Of a stretch of 42,121 nucleotides of DNA, positions 19,158 through 27,814 are shown piece after piece. The stretch comes from a virus, in the IMG/VR virus record IMGVR_UViG_3300042568_000126, positions 1 through 42,121 of that record, one strand, 5' to 3'. The stretch's first letter is position 1; every line of letters starts with the position of its first letter. Made by a program: the position numbers and the translations under genes. The notes beneath the pieces are model-generated. The model saw only the letters and a program-made list of their open reading frames with translations, ran no database searches and was not told where the DNA came from.

Positions 19158-19858
19158 AGCTTTACTTCTCCTGTTTTGTGGTTCCAGTCCTTAGAGTCTT
19201 TGAGGATGTACGCTAGCCGTGCTTGGCGTAGCGCATCATGTTCTTCTAGGCCAGCCTTGGTATAGGCGGTAACGACCGCATCCCATGTGCAGCTAGCGTT
19301 CAGGATGTTCTCGGCCTTGACTGGGCCGCAGCCGGGAAGGCCAGTATATCCATCGACGCGATCACCCGTCAACACCTGCGTCAGGAAGTAGCGGTAGCCT
19401 TCCTCAGGGCTGACCTCGAAGACCTCGTCGGAGATAGGGTTGTAGTGCTTGCCGGGAATCTGCTTCATGTCCTTGTCCCAGCTCACGATGACGGTGTCCT
19501 TGCCTGAGCGTAGGCCAAGCACATCGTCTGCTTCTAGGTTAGCGCACACCACAGCTTTGAATTCGCGGGTCACCCAAGCCACCATGTCACGGTAGGCCAG
19601 CGGCTTGCGTCCAGTACGGTTGGCCTTGTAGCCCATGTCCACACGGCGGCGGAAGTTCTCCTTGTCCGAGAAGGCAATGACGCACTTGCTCGTCTTGAAC
19701 TTCTTCTGGAGCCGCAGGATCTCTCCGTCGAAGAGGGACTTAACCGCACGCACATCCGAGTGGAGGGTGTAGAAGTCTTCGCCCCAATTGATCTCAGTCT
19801 CAGCGGCGGATGTCAGGCGGAACACAACAAGGTCGCCGTCAATAAGTAGGGTGGTCAT
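19145..19858 (-). CDS. 5'-3' exonuclease (gp6-like, FEN family)
   Basis: 237 residues (T7 gp6 is 300). Visible motifs in order are LIDGDLVVFR at the N-terminus, YKANRTGRKP near residue 78, EADDVLG near 110, VSWDKDMKQIPG near 125, and the helix-hairpin-helix LTGDRVDGYTGLPGCGPVKA near 163-182. Together these are the metal-binding and DNA-binding parts of flap-type exonucleases. In T7-like phages the enzyme removes RNA primers and degrades host DNA. Start ATG 19858 overlaps the stop of the upstream homing endonuclease gene (ATGA). Confidence 0.93.
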   Translation of the reverse strand: MTTLLIDGDLVVFRLTSAAETEINWGEDFYTLHSDVRAVKSLFDGEILRLQKKFKTSKCVIAFSDKENFRRRVDMGYKANRTGRKPLAYRDMVAWVTREFKAVVCANLEADDVLGLRSGKDTVIVSWDKDMKQIPGKHYNPISDEVFEVSPEEGYRYFLTQVLTGDRVDGYTGLPGCGPVKAENILNASCTWDAVVTAYTKAGLEEHDALRQARLAYILKDSKDWNHKTGEVKLWTP

Positions 19859-20184
19859 TTGCTGAAGCGTTGTTTCTTTAGATGTTTGAGGACAGCGATG
19901 GTCTTGGAGCTAGGCCCAAACCACAGGATGTCTAGAGCTACTTCAACTTGCGTTGCTTTAATCGTGCAGTCGCGACCCTCTAAAAACTCATGGGCTGTCT
20001 CGCCGCTAGCTTCCCATCGCCATACCTTTTTACCAATACAGCGTACTGAACCTCCATACCAATCTTTGATCTCCATCAAGACGGGCTTGTAGGTATTGGT
20101 GATCGAGACACGCACGCCTCGACCATCCCAGTACACGCAACCCTCGCCGTCAAACAGACCATCGATATAGCTTGAGTCCATCAT
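19855..20184 (-). CDS. Single-motif LAGLIDADG-type homing endonuclease, free-standing
   Basis: 109 residues from ATG 20184; a longer frame would need a TTG start inside the polymerase gene. The segment YIDGLFDGEGCVYW is a degenerate LAGLIDADG helix with the acidic catalytic residue, followed by a beta-strand pattern (VRVSITNTYKPVLMEI, then WRWEASGETAHEFL) typical of this nuclease fold. With one motif it would work as a dimer. It sits between DNA polymerase and exonuclease genes with no visible intron, as free-standing homing endonucleases often do. No ribosome-binding site is seen. Confidence 0.82.
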   Translation of the reverse strand: MMDSSYIDGLFDGEGCVYWDGRGVRVSITNTYKPVLMEIKDWYGGSVRCIGKKVWRWEASGETAHEFLEGRDCTIKATQVEVALDILWFGPSSKTIAVLKHLKKQRFSK

Positions 20185-20195
20185 GAAGACTGAGC

Positions 20196-21881
20196 TTAGT
20201 GCGTATCCGCCCAAGACTTACCGATCTTCGCATCACCTGCCATAGGGATTCTCAGGTTTAGTCTCTTACCTGCATCAACGATGCTGGCTTTCAGTTCGGC
20301 TGCAACCACTTCGGATGCTTTGGCCTCACACTCAAACTGCATCTCGTCATGCACATGGGCCACGAGGTAGGCAATGCCCTGCACCCGATCACAGGCAAAC
20401 ACGGTAGCCTGCTTCATGACCACAGCTCCGGCACATTGCAGGAGTGAGTTGAGGGCAGCGTGCTGGGTACGGACAGGGATAGGTCTGCCGTCCAGTCCAC
20501 GGAGATGGCCCCGCTTCTTGGCTGCATCCTTCACATCCTCCAGCAAGTCAGCGTAGGCAGGGATGGCACGCATGAACTTGGCACGCATGGCCTTGCCCTC
20601 CTTCTCGCCTCCTCCAACGATCTCCCCCATCTTGGCATCGCCTGCCCCGTAGAGCAGGGCGTAGATAAAGGTCTTCGCCTGCGCTCTCGTAGGCAGTCCA
20701 GCAGCCTTCTGGTTGGCGGTGTGGATGTCACCATTCAGCACCTCCTGCCCGTAGGCTCCGTTGTCGTACCGAGCTAGGTAGTGGGCGAACAGGCGCAGCT
20801 CTAGGGCGGCAGCGTCACAGCCTACCAGCACCCAGCCTTCGGGTGCATGGAACAGGCTGCGGTACTCCGGCTCCTTGGGAACCTGCGCCATGTTGGGGCC
20901 GCTGTGTGTGCAGCGTCCTGTCACCGTACCGTTGTGGTTGCAGTACCCGTGGATCCTGCCGTCCGGCTTGACCTGCTGGATCCAGTTCTGCTGGCCCTCG
21001 GCTAGTTGGCCTAGTCTCTTTTGGAGCAGGAACCGTGCCGCCAAGGACTTGGCCTCGGTGTACGGCATGGACTCCAGCACGGACTCATCGATCTTCGGCT
21101 CACCCGTTTCGGTGAACTCGACAGGAACCCACTTGTACTTCTCACGCAGGGCACGAGCGATGTGCTGCCTGCTTCCGGGGTTGAACGCAGTCATCTTGAC
21201 TCTACGCTTCTTGGTCTTCGGGGTCTCGTACTCGTCCACGAACGGAGGGAAGATGGCAGCTAGGGCTGCATCGATCTCTGCTCGCTGGCCCATGAGCTTG
21301 GCAGTCAGGGACTCAGCAGCCGAGCGGTTGAAGGTAAACCCCCGCTGCATCATCTGGTCAATCCTCCGAGCGAAGTTGTGCTCCAAGTCCATAGCGTTAT
21401 CGGAGCAATGCTTCTCGTGGATCTTCTGATACAGGCGTGCGGTCACCTCGGTGTCACGGATGCAGTACTCCAGCATCTCCTGCGTGAACTCCTTCCAGTC
21501 CGTAGTCTTACCGAACTCACCCTTGTGGTGATCGAGGCGGTAGCCCCATGCCTCCAGAGAGTGACGGCCAATCAGCGCAGGAGGAAAGCCCTTGCGATTG
21601 AAGTCAGTCTCACGGAGGTCAGGCCACAGCAGGCGGCTAGCTACCAAGGTGTCCAGTACTTCGCCCAAGTACTGTAGCCCATGCAGCTTCTTGATCACGG
21701 GCAGGTCGAAGCCTTGGATGTTGTGCCCGATCAGTTGGGGATGGCTGCTCAGGATGTGGGCAATGGTTACGGTGTCAGGCTTAACAAAGCTCTGCACCTC
21801 CCCAGTTGTGGAACGCAGCACGATGCAATGGATCGTGGTGCATTCCTCTAAGAGGCCATCGGTCTCGATGTCGAGGATCAT
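20196..21881 (-). CDS. Family A DNA polymerase with 3'-5' exonuclease (gp5-like)
   Basis: 561 residues, shorter than T7 gp5 (704), with no room for the thioredoxin-binding insertion. Exonuclease motifs are DIETD (residues 4-8), NIQGFD (54-59) and EYCIRDTEV (138-146). Polymerase motif A is VGCDAAALELR (D356), motif B is K403 to the YGAG at 411-414, and motif C is HVHDE (H511-D512). All catalytic residues are present. The start overlaps the primase-helicase stop as ATGA. Confidence 0.97.
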   Translation of the reverse strand: MILDIETDGLLEECTTIHCIVLRSTTGEVQSFVKPDTVTIAHILSSHPQLIGHNIQGFDLPVIKKLHGLQYLGEVLDTLVASRLLWPDLRETDFNRKGFPPALIGRHSLEAWGYRLDHHKGEFGKTTDWKEFTQEMLEYCIRDTEVTARLYQKIHEKHCSDNAMDLEHNFARRIDQMMQRGFTFNRSAAESLTAKLMGQRAEIDAALAAIFPPFVDEYETPKTKKRRVKMTAFNPGSRQHIARALREKYKWVPVEFTETGEPKIDESVLESMPYTEAKSLAARFLLQKRLGQLAEGQQNWIQQVKPDGRIHGYCNHNGTVTGRCTHSGPNMAQVPKEPEYRSLFHAPEGWVLVGCDAAALELRLFAHYLARYDNGAYGQEVLNGDIHTANQKAAGLPTRAQAKTFIYALLYGAGDAKMGEIVGGGEKEGKAMRAKFMRAIPAYADLLEDVKDAAKKRGHLRGLDGRPIPVRTQHAALNSLLQCAGAVVMKQATVFACDRVQGIAYLVAHVHDEMQFECEAKASEVVAAELKASIVDAGKRLNLRIPMAGDAKIGKSWADTH

Positions 21882-23476
21882 CAGAAGTCCTTCTCCTTAG
21901 TGCCTTCGTCGAACGCAGTAACCTCACGCAACCTGCCAGTCTCCGGCTCGTACTTCAACGCACCAGCCGTACCAGTCTCACCGCTGAAGCGGTTCTTCAG
22001 GATGCGGATGGTCGTGATGTTCTTGGACTCATCGTCCTGCTGGTCACGCTCCAGACCAATGACCATGTCCGATAGCTGGGCAATGGCTGCTGATCCACGG
22101 AGCTGGGCTAGGCTGGTCTGTGCTCCGTTCTCGTGGCCCTTACCTTCAGGCCGCTTGAGGTGGGAGACAAGGATCATACCCATGCCAGTCTCCTCTACGA
22201 GGGAGCGGAGGGCAGTCATGGTGCGGTCGATCAGCCTACGCTCGTCGCCCTCATCCATGCCGGAGACTACGATGGACAGGTGGTCAAGCACCACCCACCT
22301 ACAGCCGCAGCTCTTGTGGAGGAAGCGGATGCGGTTGAGCAGGTTGTCCGAGTCGAGGCTACCGAAGTGATCGTAGAAGAACGCCTTGTCTTCCCCGATC
22401 AGTTGCTCGAAGGGTTCCTTGATCTCGGTGACATCGTAGCCCTTGATGTGCAGCGGCTTGTTCAGCGCGATAGACAGGAGGCCAAGGGCTGTGCGCTTGA
22501 CGCTCTCCTCCAAGGCGATGTAGCCCACCCGCTCTCCCATCTGGATCAGGTGGTAGGCGATCTCCCTGCACACGAGGGACTTGCCGATGCCCGAGCCAGC
22601 CGTCACCGTAACCAGTTCACGGGTACGAAGACCATGAGTCTTTTGGTTGAGGAGCTGCCAAGGGTAGTCCTTGGACTCGACCTCGTCGTCCTTGGTAATC
22701 AGATCCCAGACCGCTGACCCACTCACGATGCCGTCAGGACGGAACGCCTTAGCATTCCACATGGCATCGACCAGCTCGGGGATCTTGTTTGCCATCAGCA
22801 TCTCGTTCGCATCCTTGAGGGGAAGCGTAGCGATGCAGGCCTTGTTCGGGCTGAACAGTTCAGCGCACTCCGATGCCGCCTTCTTGCCCGGCTCATCGTT
22901 ATCAAACATGAGCACTACCTTCTCAAACTGTTCGAGCCAGTTGATGTTGGCAGCGATAGATTTCTTTGCGCCCTGCGCCCCTGTTGGTACAGAGACCACA
23001 GGCCACTTGTTTGCCTGAGCTTGGCTGAGGGACAGGGCATCGATCTCCCCCTCCACGATGCAGATGCGCTTGCCTTCGGTGCGGCACACATTGCTACCGA
23101 ACAGCACGCCCGACACCGTACCTAGAACCTTGAAGTCCTTGTTGGCAAAGCGGAGCTTCTGCCCACAGAGCTGGCCCTGCTCGTCGTAGTAGTTGGCGAC
23201 ATGGACACGCTGGCCCATGTAGGTTCCGATGCCGTAGTTGTACTTGCGTCCTGTATCCACATGGATACAACGCTTGGCTGCTCCGTAGGTGTCAATAGTT
23301 ACGGGCGTGAACGCCACCTTCTTACTCACAGTCTCCACGATCTTGTCTCCTTGTTGGTGTTTGTTGCAGGCGAAACAGAATGTATGCCCATCAGAGTAAA
23401 CCGCCCGAGCATCGGACGAACCGCAACTCGGGCAGGCTTCATGTCTGATGAAGGCAGCTTCAGATGAGTCCTTCAT
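21881..23476 (-). CDS. Primase-helicase (gp4-like)
   Basis: 531 residues from ATG 23476 (MKDSSEAAF), chosen because T7 gp4 begins equally close to its zinc finger; a longer frame reaches 23515. A Cys4 zinc ribbon uses residues 15, 18, 34 and 37. The TOPRIM primase core has EGEID (142-146) and DNDEPG (192-197). The RecA-like helicase domain has Walker A GSGIGKS (294-300), a Walker B-like WVVLDHLS, then VSHLKRP and QLRGSAAIAQLSD. The acidic C-terminus ends in Phe, as in T7 gp4, where it contacts the polymerase. Confidence 0.96.
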   Translation of the reverse strand: MKDSSEAAFIRHEACPSCGSSDARAVYSDGHTFCFACNKHQQGDKIVETVSKKVAFTPVTIDTYGAAKRCIHVDTGRKYNYGIGTYMGQRVHVANYYDEQGQLCGQKLRFANKDFKVLGTVSGVLFGSNVCRTEGKRICIVEGEIDALSLSQAQANKWPVVSVPTGAQGAKKSIAANINWLEQFEKVVLMFDNDEPGKKAASECAELFSPNKACIATLPLKDANEMLMANKIPELVDAMWNAKAFRPDGIVSGSAVWDLITKDDEVESKDYPWQLLNQKTHGLRTRELVTVTAGSGIGKSLVCREIAYHLIQMGERVGYIALEESVKRTALGLLSIALNKPLHIKGYDVTEIKEPFEQLIGEDKAFFYDHFGSLDSDNLLNRIRFLHKSCGCRWVVLDHLSIVVSGMDEGDERRLIDRTMTALRSLVEETGMGMILVSHLKRPEGKGHENGAQTSLAQLRGSAAIAQLSDMVIGLERDQQDDESKNITTIRILKNRFSGETGTAGALKYEPETGRLREVTAFDEGTKEKDF

Positions 23477-23840
23477 CCTTGGTCTTGTTCTTGTTGTTAA
23501 GGTAGTTCTGTACAAACTTCTCCGTGTCTTCGATGGCGAACATAACTACCCAGCCTGTTAGCTGGCGGTTCTGTCCACTCATCGCTCCGTTCTGCCGCAT
23601 GAGGACTACGGGGATCTCCTCCTTCTTGCGGTCACGCTCGGCTTGGGCGTAGTACTTTAAAGCTGCAATGCTGGAGATGCGCTTCACTTCTACATGGAGC
23701 GTATCCCCAGCATCGAGCAGGTCAGCCGAGTGCTTGCCGTTTGACTGGGCAGCGCGGATGCAGTTAGGTGCGTGCCAGTACTCGCGCACATGGTCACGCG
23801 CTTCTCGTTCTCCACGCTTACCCTTGTCACGGCTATTCAT
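23460..23840 (-). CDS. Holliday-junction-resolvase-type endonuclease
   Basis: 126 residues. An N-terminal KGKRGEREARDHV carries the catalytic Glu, followed by ADLLDAGDTLHVEVKR, the D...E-x-K core of the PDDEXK nuclease fold, and ALKYYAQAERD. This pattern is closer to Hjc-like phage resolvases than to T7 endonuclease I, but it takes the same genome position (between SSB and primase-helicase) and should likewise resolve branched DNA before packaging and help degrade host DNA. The start overlaps the preceding gene and its 3' end overlaps the primase start. Confidence 0.85.
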   Translation of the reverse strand: MNSRDKGKRGEREARDHVREYWHAPNCIRAAQSNGKHSADLLDAGDTLHVEVKRISSIAALKYYAQAERDRKKEEIPVVLMRQNGAMSGQNRQLTGWVVMFAIEDTEKFVQNYLNNKNKTKDEGLI

Positions 23841-24099
23841 CTCGGGCTACTCCCTTTGCTTTCTTGATGTCACGGTACAGGGCACAGTACCCTGCCGTGT
23901 TCAACCAGCTTGCCTCGTAGTCCGTAGCCACTAGCGTGTACACATACACATCTTCGCCCAGCACAGTAATCTTGTGCGGCTGGATATCGAAGCGAGCAGT
24001 CTCCTCAAAGTTAATCTTGAGCTTGTGCATCGCATTGACCGCATCCAGCTTGGTCTGGAATACTTTCCAGAAGCAGAGGTTGCGTACTCGCTGTGCCAT
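23833..24099 (-). CDS. Small hypothetical protein in the replication block
   Basis: 88 residues, MAQRVRNLCFWKVFQTKL..., mixed alpha/beta composition, acidic end (VARDE). No motif is recognised. It overlaps the SSB stop (ATGA) and the resolvase start, so it is translated with them; a DNA-metabolism accessory role is only an inference from position. Confidence 0.75.
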   Translation of the reverse strand: MAQRVRNLCFWKVFQTKLDAVNAMHKLKINFEETARFDIQPHKITVLGEDVYVYTLVATDYEASWLNTAGYCALYRDIKKAKGVARDE

Positions 24100-24689
24100 C
24101 AGAAGTCTTCCGTGCTCGGCACTTCGGTGACGGTGGGTTCATCGGAGCTGACAGCACCGAACCCGTAGTCGTTGAAGTTCTTTGCACCGCCCGAAGAGCG
24201 GAGTACCTGAACGGCTTCGAGACGCAGGCTCAGGCCAGCACCAACCGAAGGAACGAAGTAGGCGTTGGCTTTGAACGCTACCTTGATCTCCGAGTTGTGG
24301 CCCACCACATCGGTGAAGGGCTTGCCATCCGTACCGAAGAGGGCAGGCTTGCGCTCGTACTTACGACCGTCCTTGGTTTCACCAGAGGCAGCCAGCTTGA
24401 ACTTCACCTTGAAGTCCCCAGTCTCGCTGCCGTCCTTGTTGGTCAAGGGGCGGAGCGGTGAGTCGGAACGCTTGATCTTCGGCTTCTTGTGCTCCGCAGC
24501 CATGAGCTGGATAGCTTCCTCATACATGGCTTCTAGCCGCTGCATGAAGTCTGCGTGCTCAGGGTTGTTGGGAGACAGGACGATAGTAGCTTCATACTCT
24601 CCAGCCTCATTGAACTTGGTGTTCGGCTCGTTGAGCTTCGGCCAGATTGCAATGGCAGGCGGGGTCGTGATGATCTTGTTGTTGTTCAT
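24099..24689 (-). CDS. Single-stranded DNA-binding protein (gp2.5-like)
   Basis: 196 residues. The N-terminal IITTPPAIAIWPKLNEPNTKF is followed by an OB-fold-type strand pattern, and the segment GLSLRLEAVQVL near the end is typical of gp2.5-like proteins. The acidic C-terminus ends EDF; in T7 gp2.5 the acidic tail with terminal aromatic residue binds polymerase and primase-helicase. It lies directly after the RNA polymerase gene. The family match is by pattern, not search. Confidence 0.9.
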   Translation of the reverse strand: MNNNKIITTPPAIAIWPKLNEPNTKFNEAGEYEATIVLSPNNPEHADFMQRLEAMYEEAIQLMAAEHKKPKIKRSDSPLRPLTNKDGSETGDFKVKFKLAASGETKDGRKYERKPALFGTDGKPFTDVVGHNSEIKVAFKANAYFVPSVGAGLSLRLEAVQVLRSSGGAKNFNDYGFGAVSSDEPTVTEVPSTEDF

Positions 24690-27127
24690 GAGAAGAAGTA
24701 TTCGCTTTGGTTTAGAGTTGTGATGTCGAAGCTGCCCATCTCGGGAGGAGCTGGAACAGCCTCGGAGTTGTTGAGGCGCAGCTTAGTGTTCTGGGCAAAC
24801 TCTTCAAGAAGATTCCCAGAGAATGTCTCAAGTGCTGCATCCTTGAGAGCTTGCGACAACAGATCCACTTGCGATGCAGGTACTCCGAAGGAGTCATGCA
24901 CGCAGGTAATCTGGTATACGCCCCGCTCGGATAGACGATTGACAGCCTTGACTAAGACGGTCGCGTCTAACGAGTGGATGAAGTTGGGGGACAGGGCTGA
25001 CCGCTGCTTGGTGCGGCTCAGGGTCTTGTCCTCCTCGCGCATCTTGAAGACCACATAGCGGTCGCCAAGATTGGTGCGGACATACGCACCTCGTGTGCTG
25101 TTGTACTTGTGCCGGACGAAGAAGCCAACGGGTGTAGTCCACTCGATGGCCTTGCCTTCGTCGGTGTGTAGGTTAGCTACCTCGTGCAGCCATGACATGG
25201 CGGCTCGTGCCCCAGTCACGATCTCATTGATGCTGGCCCAGACCATACGGTTAAGGTAGATCAGGTAGCGGTAGCTGTCCTCAGCGATGGGAGCTAGGCG
25301 GTTGGCGTAGCAATGGTCTGCGTAGTAATCGCTTACATACTTCTGGCTGGTGTAGATGCTAGCTCCGTAGGGCAGCACCATGACCGAGCGTTTAACCAGA
25401 CCACGAGGCAGGCGGTGATGCCAGAACTCCAGCCATGCCTTGGACATCGGGTGCTCGTAGCTATCCTGTAGCTTCTTCAGCGTCAGGTCAGCCACACGCT
25501 GGTAGATATCCTGCGGTGCAGGCGAGGGCGCACAGTTGGTTGCATCCGCACCGTACTGGTCGCGCAGCATGAGAGAGAACAACTGTAGGCCATTGTTAGA
25601 TCCATCAAGTTGGATTGGCAAATGACTCAAAAATTTTTCACCCTCAACATTTGCTACCTCAATGCACGCTGCGAGGAATTGCCAAGGCTTGTCGGCCTCA
25701 GCCCACCACAGGTCAGAGAGGGGATCGCGGCCAGTAGCTTGGATGCGAGCTAGGTTGTCGCGTGTCCATGCTTCCCGTTCATCCCATGTACCCTTGTCCA
25801 TGCCAAAGGTGTTGGCGGTGTGGCGGTAGAGCCATTGCTTACCCCGACTGTCCAGCTTGACACCGTCACGGAACATCAGCAGGCCGCGAGCTAGGTCATC
25901 GCCCTGCGGATTGAGGAAGGAGGGCACAGCGTACACCCGACCTCGGAAGTCAAGCTGATAGGGGAACCAGAACGGTTCAGTACCCATCTCCTTGGCTACC
26001 ATCAGGGTGCGGCTAGTCCCAATACGAAGAGCTTGGTGCTCACGGTTACGGGTGTGGGCACGAGCAGCCATCTTCTTCCATTGGCGGTGCTCCTCGCTGT
26101 CCTTATCGCATTCAGGACGGGTAGGAGGAACCTCATCGGTACGCTTGGGCAGGCAGGGCACATCCATGTCCCGCTCCCACAGCTCACGGGCCACATCGTA
26201 GACGGTGCGGTTGATCAGGAACGGTGTGTTCTGGATGTGGTTGACCGCTTGGTATACGGCTGGACAGTTATCCTTGCTGTTGGTTGCAAGGACATCCTCG
26301 TCCACACCCTTGATCAGCTTGAGCTTGGGCAGCTCCTCTGTCCAGTAGCCCCCATCATCGACGGTACGCCATGCCTTGGGCGGAGCGTTGAGCGGTAGCC
26401 AGAAGGGTTTAGCTGCGGCCAGCAGTTCGTGTGCTTTCTTCAGCCACTCGACGGTCTCGGGCGTAGGCATCACCAGCTTCATGGTGCTACGCTTTCCCGG
26501 AGTTGTCGGGTTGGCTACATTCTTGAAGTACAGCAGGCCGGAGGTCTCGACCATGATCTCCAGCATGAACGCACCCACCCGCATCTGATCACGGTGTGAC
26601 CAGTCAGCTAGGCTGAGAGATGTGACCAACCACTTGAGGCTTTTGTTGGACTGAGCACGGTTGCGTGCCTTGGTCTTGGTGCGTTTGTGCTTACGCTGGT
26701 GGTTGAGAAACTCGGTCTTGTCCTTCGCCTTGATGGCACGGAGCATAGCCTCCTCACGAAGGTGTGCCCCAACTGCATGGGCGATGGGCTGGTAGTACAT
26801 ACCCTTGGCTAGGCAGTCCATGATTACACGAGCTGCAATGATGGAAGCCACATCAGCGGGGATCGCTGCCAGCAGGGGAACTGATGCAGCGTACTGTCCA
26901 GCCACACCAGACTTGTACTTCTCTAGCATGGACTCGATGCGTCCAGTCATCCGGCGTGCTGCCTCGGTCATGAGGCAACGCTCGGGGCTGAAGTGGGTCG
27001 GTGCTACAGGTGCAATCATCTCAGCCTTCTGCTGCCCGTAGGCCACAGCTTGGCGAGAGCGGTAGCGAGAGAGGCCGAGAGAACGCATTCGTTTCTCCCG
27101 TGCCCGTGTAGATTTCTTGTCGGTCAC
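24686..27127 (-). CDS. Phage single-subunit RNA polymerase
   Basis: 813 residues (T7 gp1 is 883). Motifs in order: DFRGRVYAVP (393-402), motif A QLDGSNNGLQLF with the catalytic Asp 508, motif B KRSVMVLPYG with Lys 579 and Tyr 587, and motif C VHDSFG with Asp 745, corresponding to T7 Asp537, Lys631, Tyr639 and Asp812. The promoter-specificity loop should lie around residues 670-710. It would transcribe the middle and late genes. The start is a GTG overlapping the HD gene stop (GTGA) with GGAGG five bases upstream. Confidence 0.98.
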   Translation of the reverse strand: MTDKKSTRAREKRMRSLGLSRYRSRQAVAYGQQKAEMIAPVAPTHFSPERCLMTEAARRMTGRIESMLEKYKSGVAGQYAASVPLLAAIPADVASIIAARVIMDCLAKGMYYQPIAHAVGAHLREEAMLRAIKAKDKTEFLNHQRKHKRTKTKARNRAQSNKSLKWLVTSLSLADWSHRDQMRVGAFMLEIMVETSGLLYFKNVANPTTPGKRSTMKLVMPTPETVEWLKKAHELLAAAKPFWLPLNAPPKAWRTVDDGGYWTEELPKLKLIKGVDEDVLATNSKDNCPAVYQAVNHIQNTPFLINRTVYDVARELWERDMDVPCLPKRTDEVPPTRPECDKDSEEHRQWKKMAARAHTRNREHQALRIGTSRTLMVAKEMGTEPFWFPYQLDFRGRVYAVPSFLNPQGDDLARGLLMFRDGVKLDSRGKQWLYRHTANTFGMDKGTWDEREAWTRDNLARIQATGRDPLSDLWWAEADKPWQFLAACIEVANVEGEKFLSHLPIQLDGSNNGLQLFSLMLRDQYGADATNCAPSPAPQDIYQRVADLTLKKLQDSYEHPMSKAWLEFWHHRLPRGLVKRSVMVLPYGASIYTSQKYVSDYYADHCYANRLAPIAEDSYRYLIYLNRMVWASINEIVTGARAAMSWLHEVANLHTDEGKAIEWTTPVGFFVRHKYNSTRGAYVRTNLGDRYVVFKMREEDKTLSRTKQRSALSPNFIHSLDATVLVKAVNRLSERGVYQITCVHDSFGVPASQVDLLSQALKDAALETFSGNLLEEFAQNTKLRLNNSEAVPAPPEMGSFDITTLNQSEYFFS

Positions 27128-27642
27128 TCGTCCCTCCGTAGATGGTTGAAGCGCGTGAGGAATAGCTCACGGGCGTTGACAACAGTCCAAGGTACGATGA
27201 AGTTGGGGTCAGGGCGCACACCGATTAGACCGTAGTCACCGATGGGCATGAGGTCTCTGACCTCAGCGGCGCACATCTCTAGGTCTGCCTTCTTGACCTC
27301 CTCCTTGTAGGTGTCAGGCTCGATATCAAAAGCAGCGCAGATCGTAGCGTTCAACCGCTTCTCGATCTCACGGTACTGGGGGAGCAGAGCCTTGAGCGGG
27401 GTAGGTACATCGACGAGGTACGCCTCGGTCGCATCATGCAGCAGGGCGTGCAGCCCAGCACGCTCATCGACCAAGAACGAGACACGCACCGAGTGTTCCG
27501 CTACTGAGTAGAACTGGTGCGTGTGTCCGGCGAATCGGCACAGGTGCGCTAGAGAGTGAGCGATGTCCCAGATGTGGATGTCCTCGATGCGAGGTGCGAG
27601 GGGATCTAGCTGACGACCGCTGTGCGTTGTGATGTACTTCAT
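27124..27642 (-). CDS. HD-domain phosphohydrolase (YfbR/5'-deoxynucleotidase-like)
   Basis: 172 residues from ATG 27642 (MKYITTHSGR). A longer frame to 27693 would start inside the tRNA-like sequence, and family members typically begin here. Visible motifs are DIAHSLAHLCRFAGH (26-40), EHSVR (His 50), HALLHDATEAYLVDVPTPLK (His 69, Asp 70) and a later Asp 120, giving the metal-binding H...HD...D set. Related enzymes dephosphorylate deoxynucleoside monophosphates, so a role in the nucleotide pool during replication is likely. It is coupled to the RNA polymerase gene by GTGA. Confidence 0.85.
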   Translation of the reverse strand: MKYITTHSGRQLDPLAPRIEDIHIWDIAHSLAHLCRFAGHTHQFYSVAEHSVRVSFLVDERAGLHALLHDATEAYLVDVPTPLKALLPQYREIEKRLNATICAAFDIEPDTYKEEVKKADLEMCAAEVRDLMPIGDYGLIGVRPDPNFIVPWTVVNARELFLTRFNHLRRDE

Positions 27643-27665
27643 GTTGGGTATGTGGGTATGTTGGG

Positions 27666-27740
27666 TGGTGAAGCGGGTGGGAGTCGAACCCACATTCGGA
27701 GTCGCTAAAGCCCTCCGGCCTACCGTTGACTGACCGCTCC
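27666..27740 (-). tRNA. Complete tRNA-shaped sequence, anticodon position UUA; probable attP
   Basis: A 75-base cloverleaf can be read on the minus strand. The acceptor stem GGAGCGG/CCGCTTC has 7 pairs including one G-U. A D-arm follows with 3 good pairs. The anticodon loop is CTTTAGC, the T-arm is GTGGG-TTCGACT-CCCAC, and discriminator A plus an encoded CCA close it. The three bases at positions 34-36 are TTA, which would read the stop UAA. The two anticodon-stem pairs next to the loop are mismatched (G-A, G-G), so it may be non-functional. It lies just downstream of the integrase gene, where phages keep an attP copy of a host tRNA, so an attachment site is the leading explanation. An active ochre suppressor is unlikely because many genes here end in TAA. 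Confidence 0.65.
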
Positions 27741-27745
27741 GTAAA

Positions 27746-27776
27746 CTGGGAGATAGGCTCTCAACCTACCCCCCAG
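27746..27776 (-). terminator. Hairpin between integrase and tRNA-like sequence
   Basis: A 12-bp stem with two G-T pairs (CTGGGGGGTAGG with CCTATCTCCCAG) and loop TTGAGAG. It closely resembles the hairpin at 36019-36043 in stem start, loop and following CAG-TTT, suggesting a repeated phage signal: a terminator or RNase cleavage site separating the early block from the RNA polymerase block. Confidence 0.6.
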
Positions 27777-27793
27777 CCCAACAACAAAGGAAC

Positions 27794-27810
27794 CATCGCT
27801 CGCAACGATG
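27794..27810 (-). terminator. Small hairpin just after the integrase stop
   Basis: A 6-bp stem (CATCGT with GCGATG) and 5-base loop, followed by GTTCCTTTGTTGTT. It could be a weak terminator for the integrase message. The short stem and broken T-run keep confidence low. Confidence 0.35.
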
Positions 27811-27814
27811 ATGT

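Noticed and set aside
27666-27740. Recoding of UAA by a functional ochre suppressor tRNA
   Set aside because: Genes of normal family length end at TAA throughout (large terminase, portal-adjacent, tail tube B, giant virion and others), and the anticodon stem has two mismatches.
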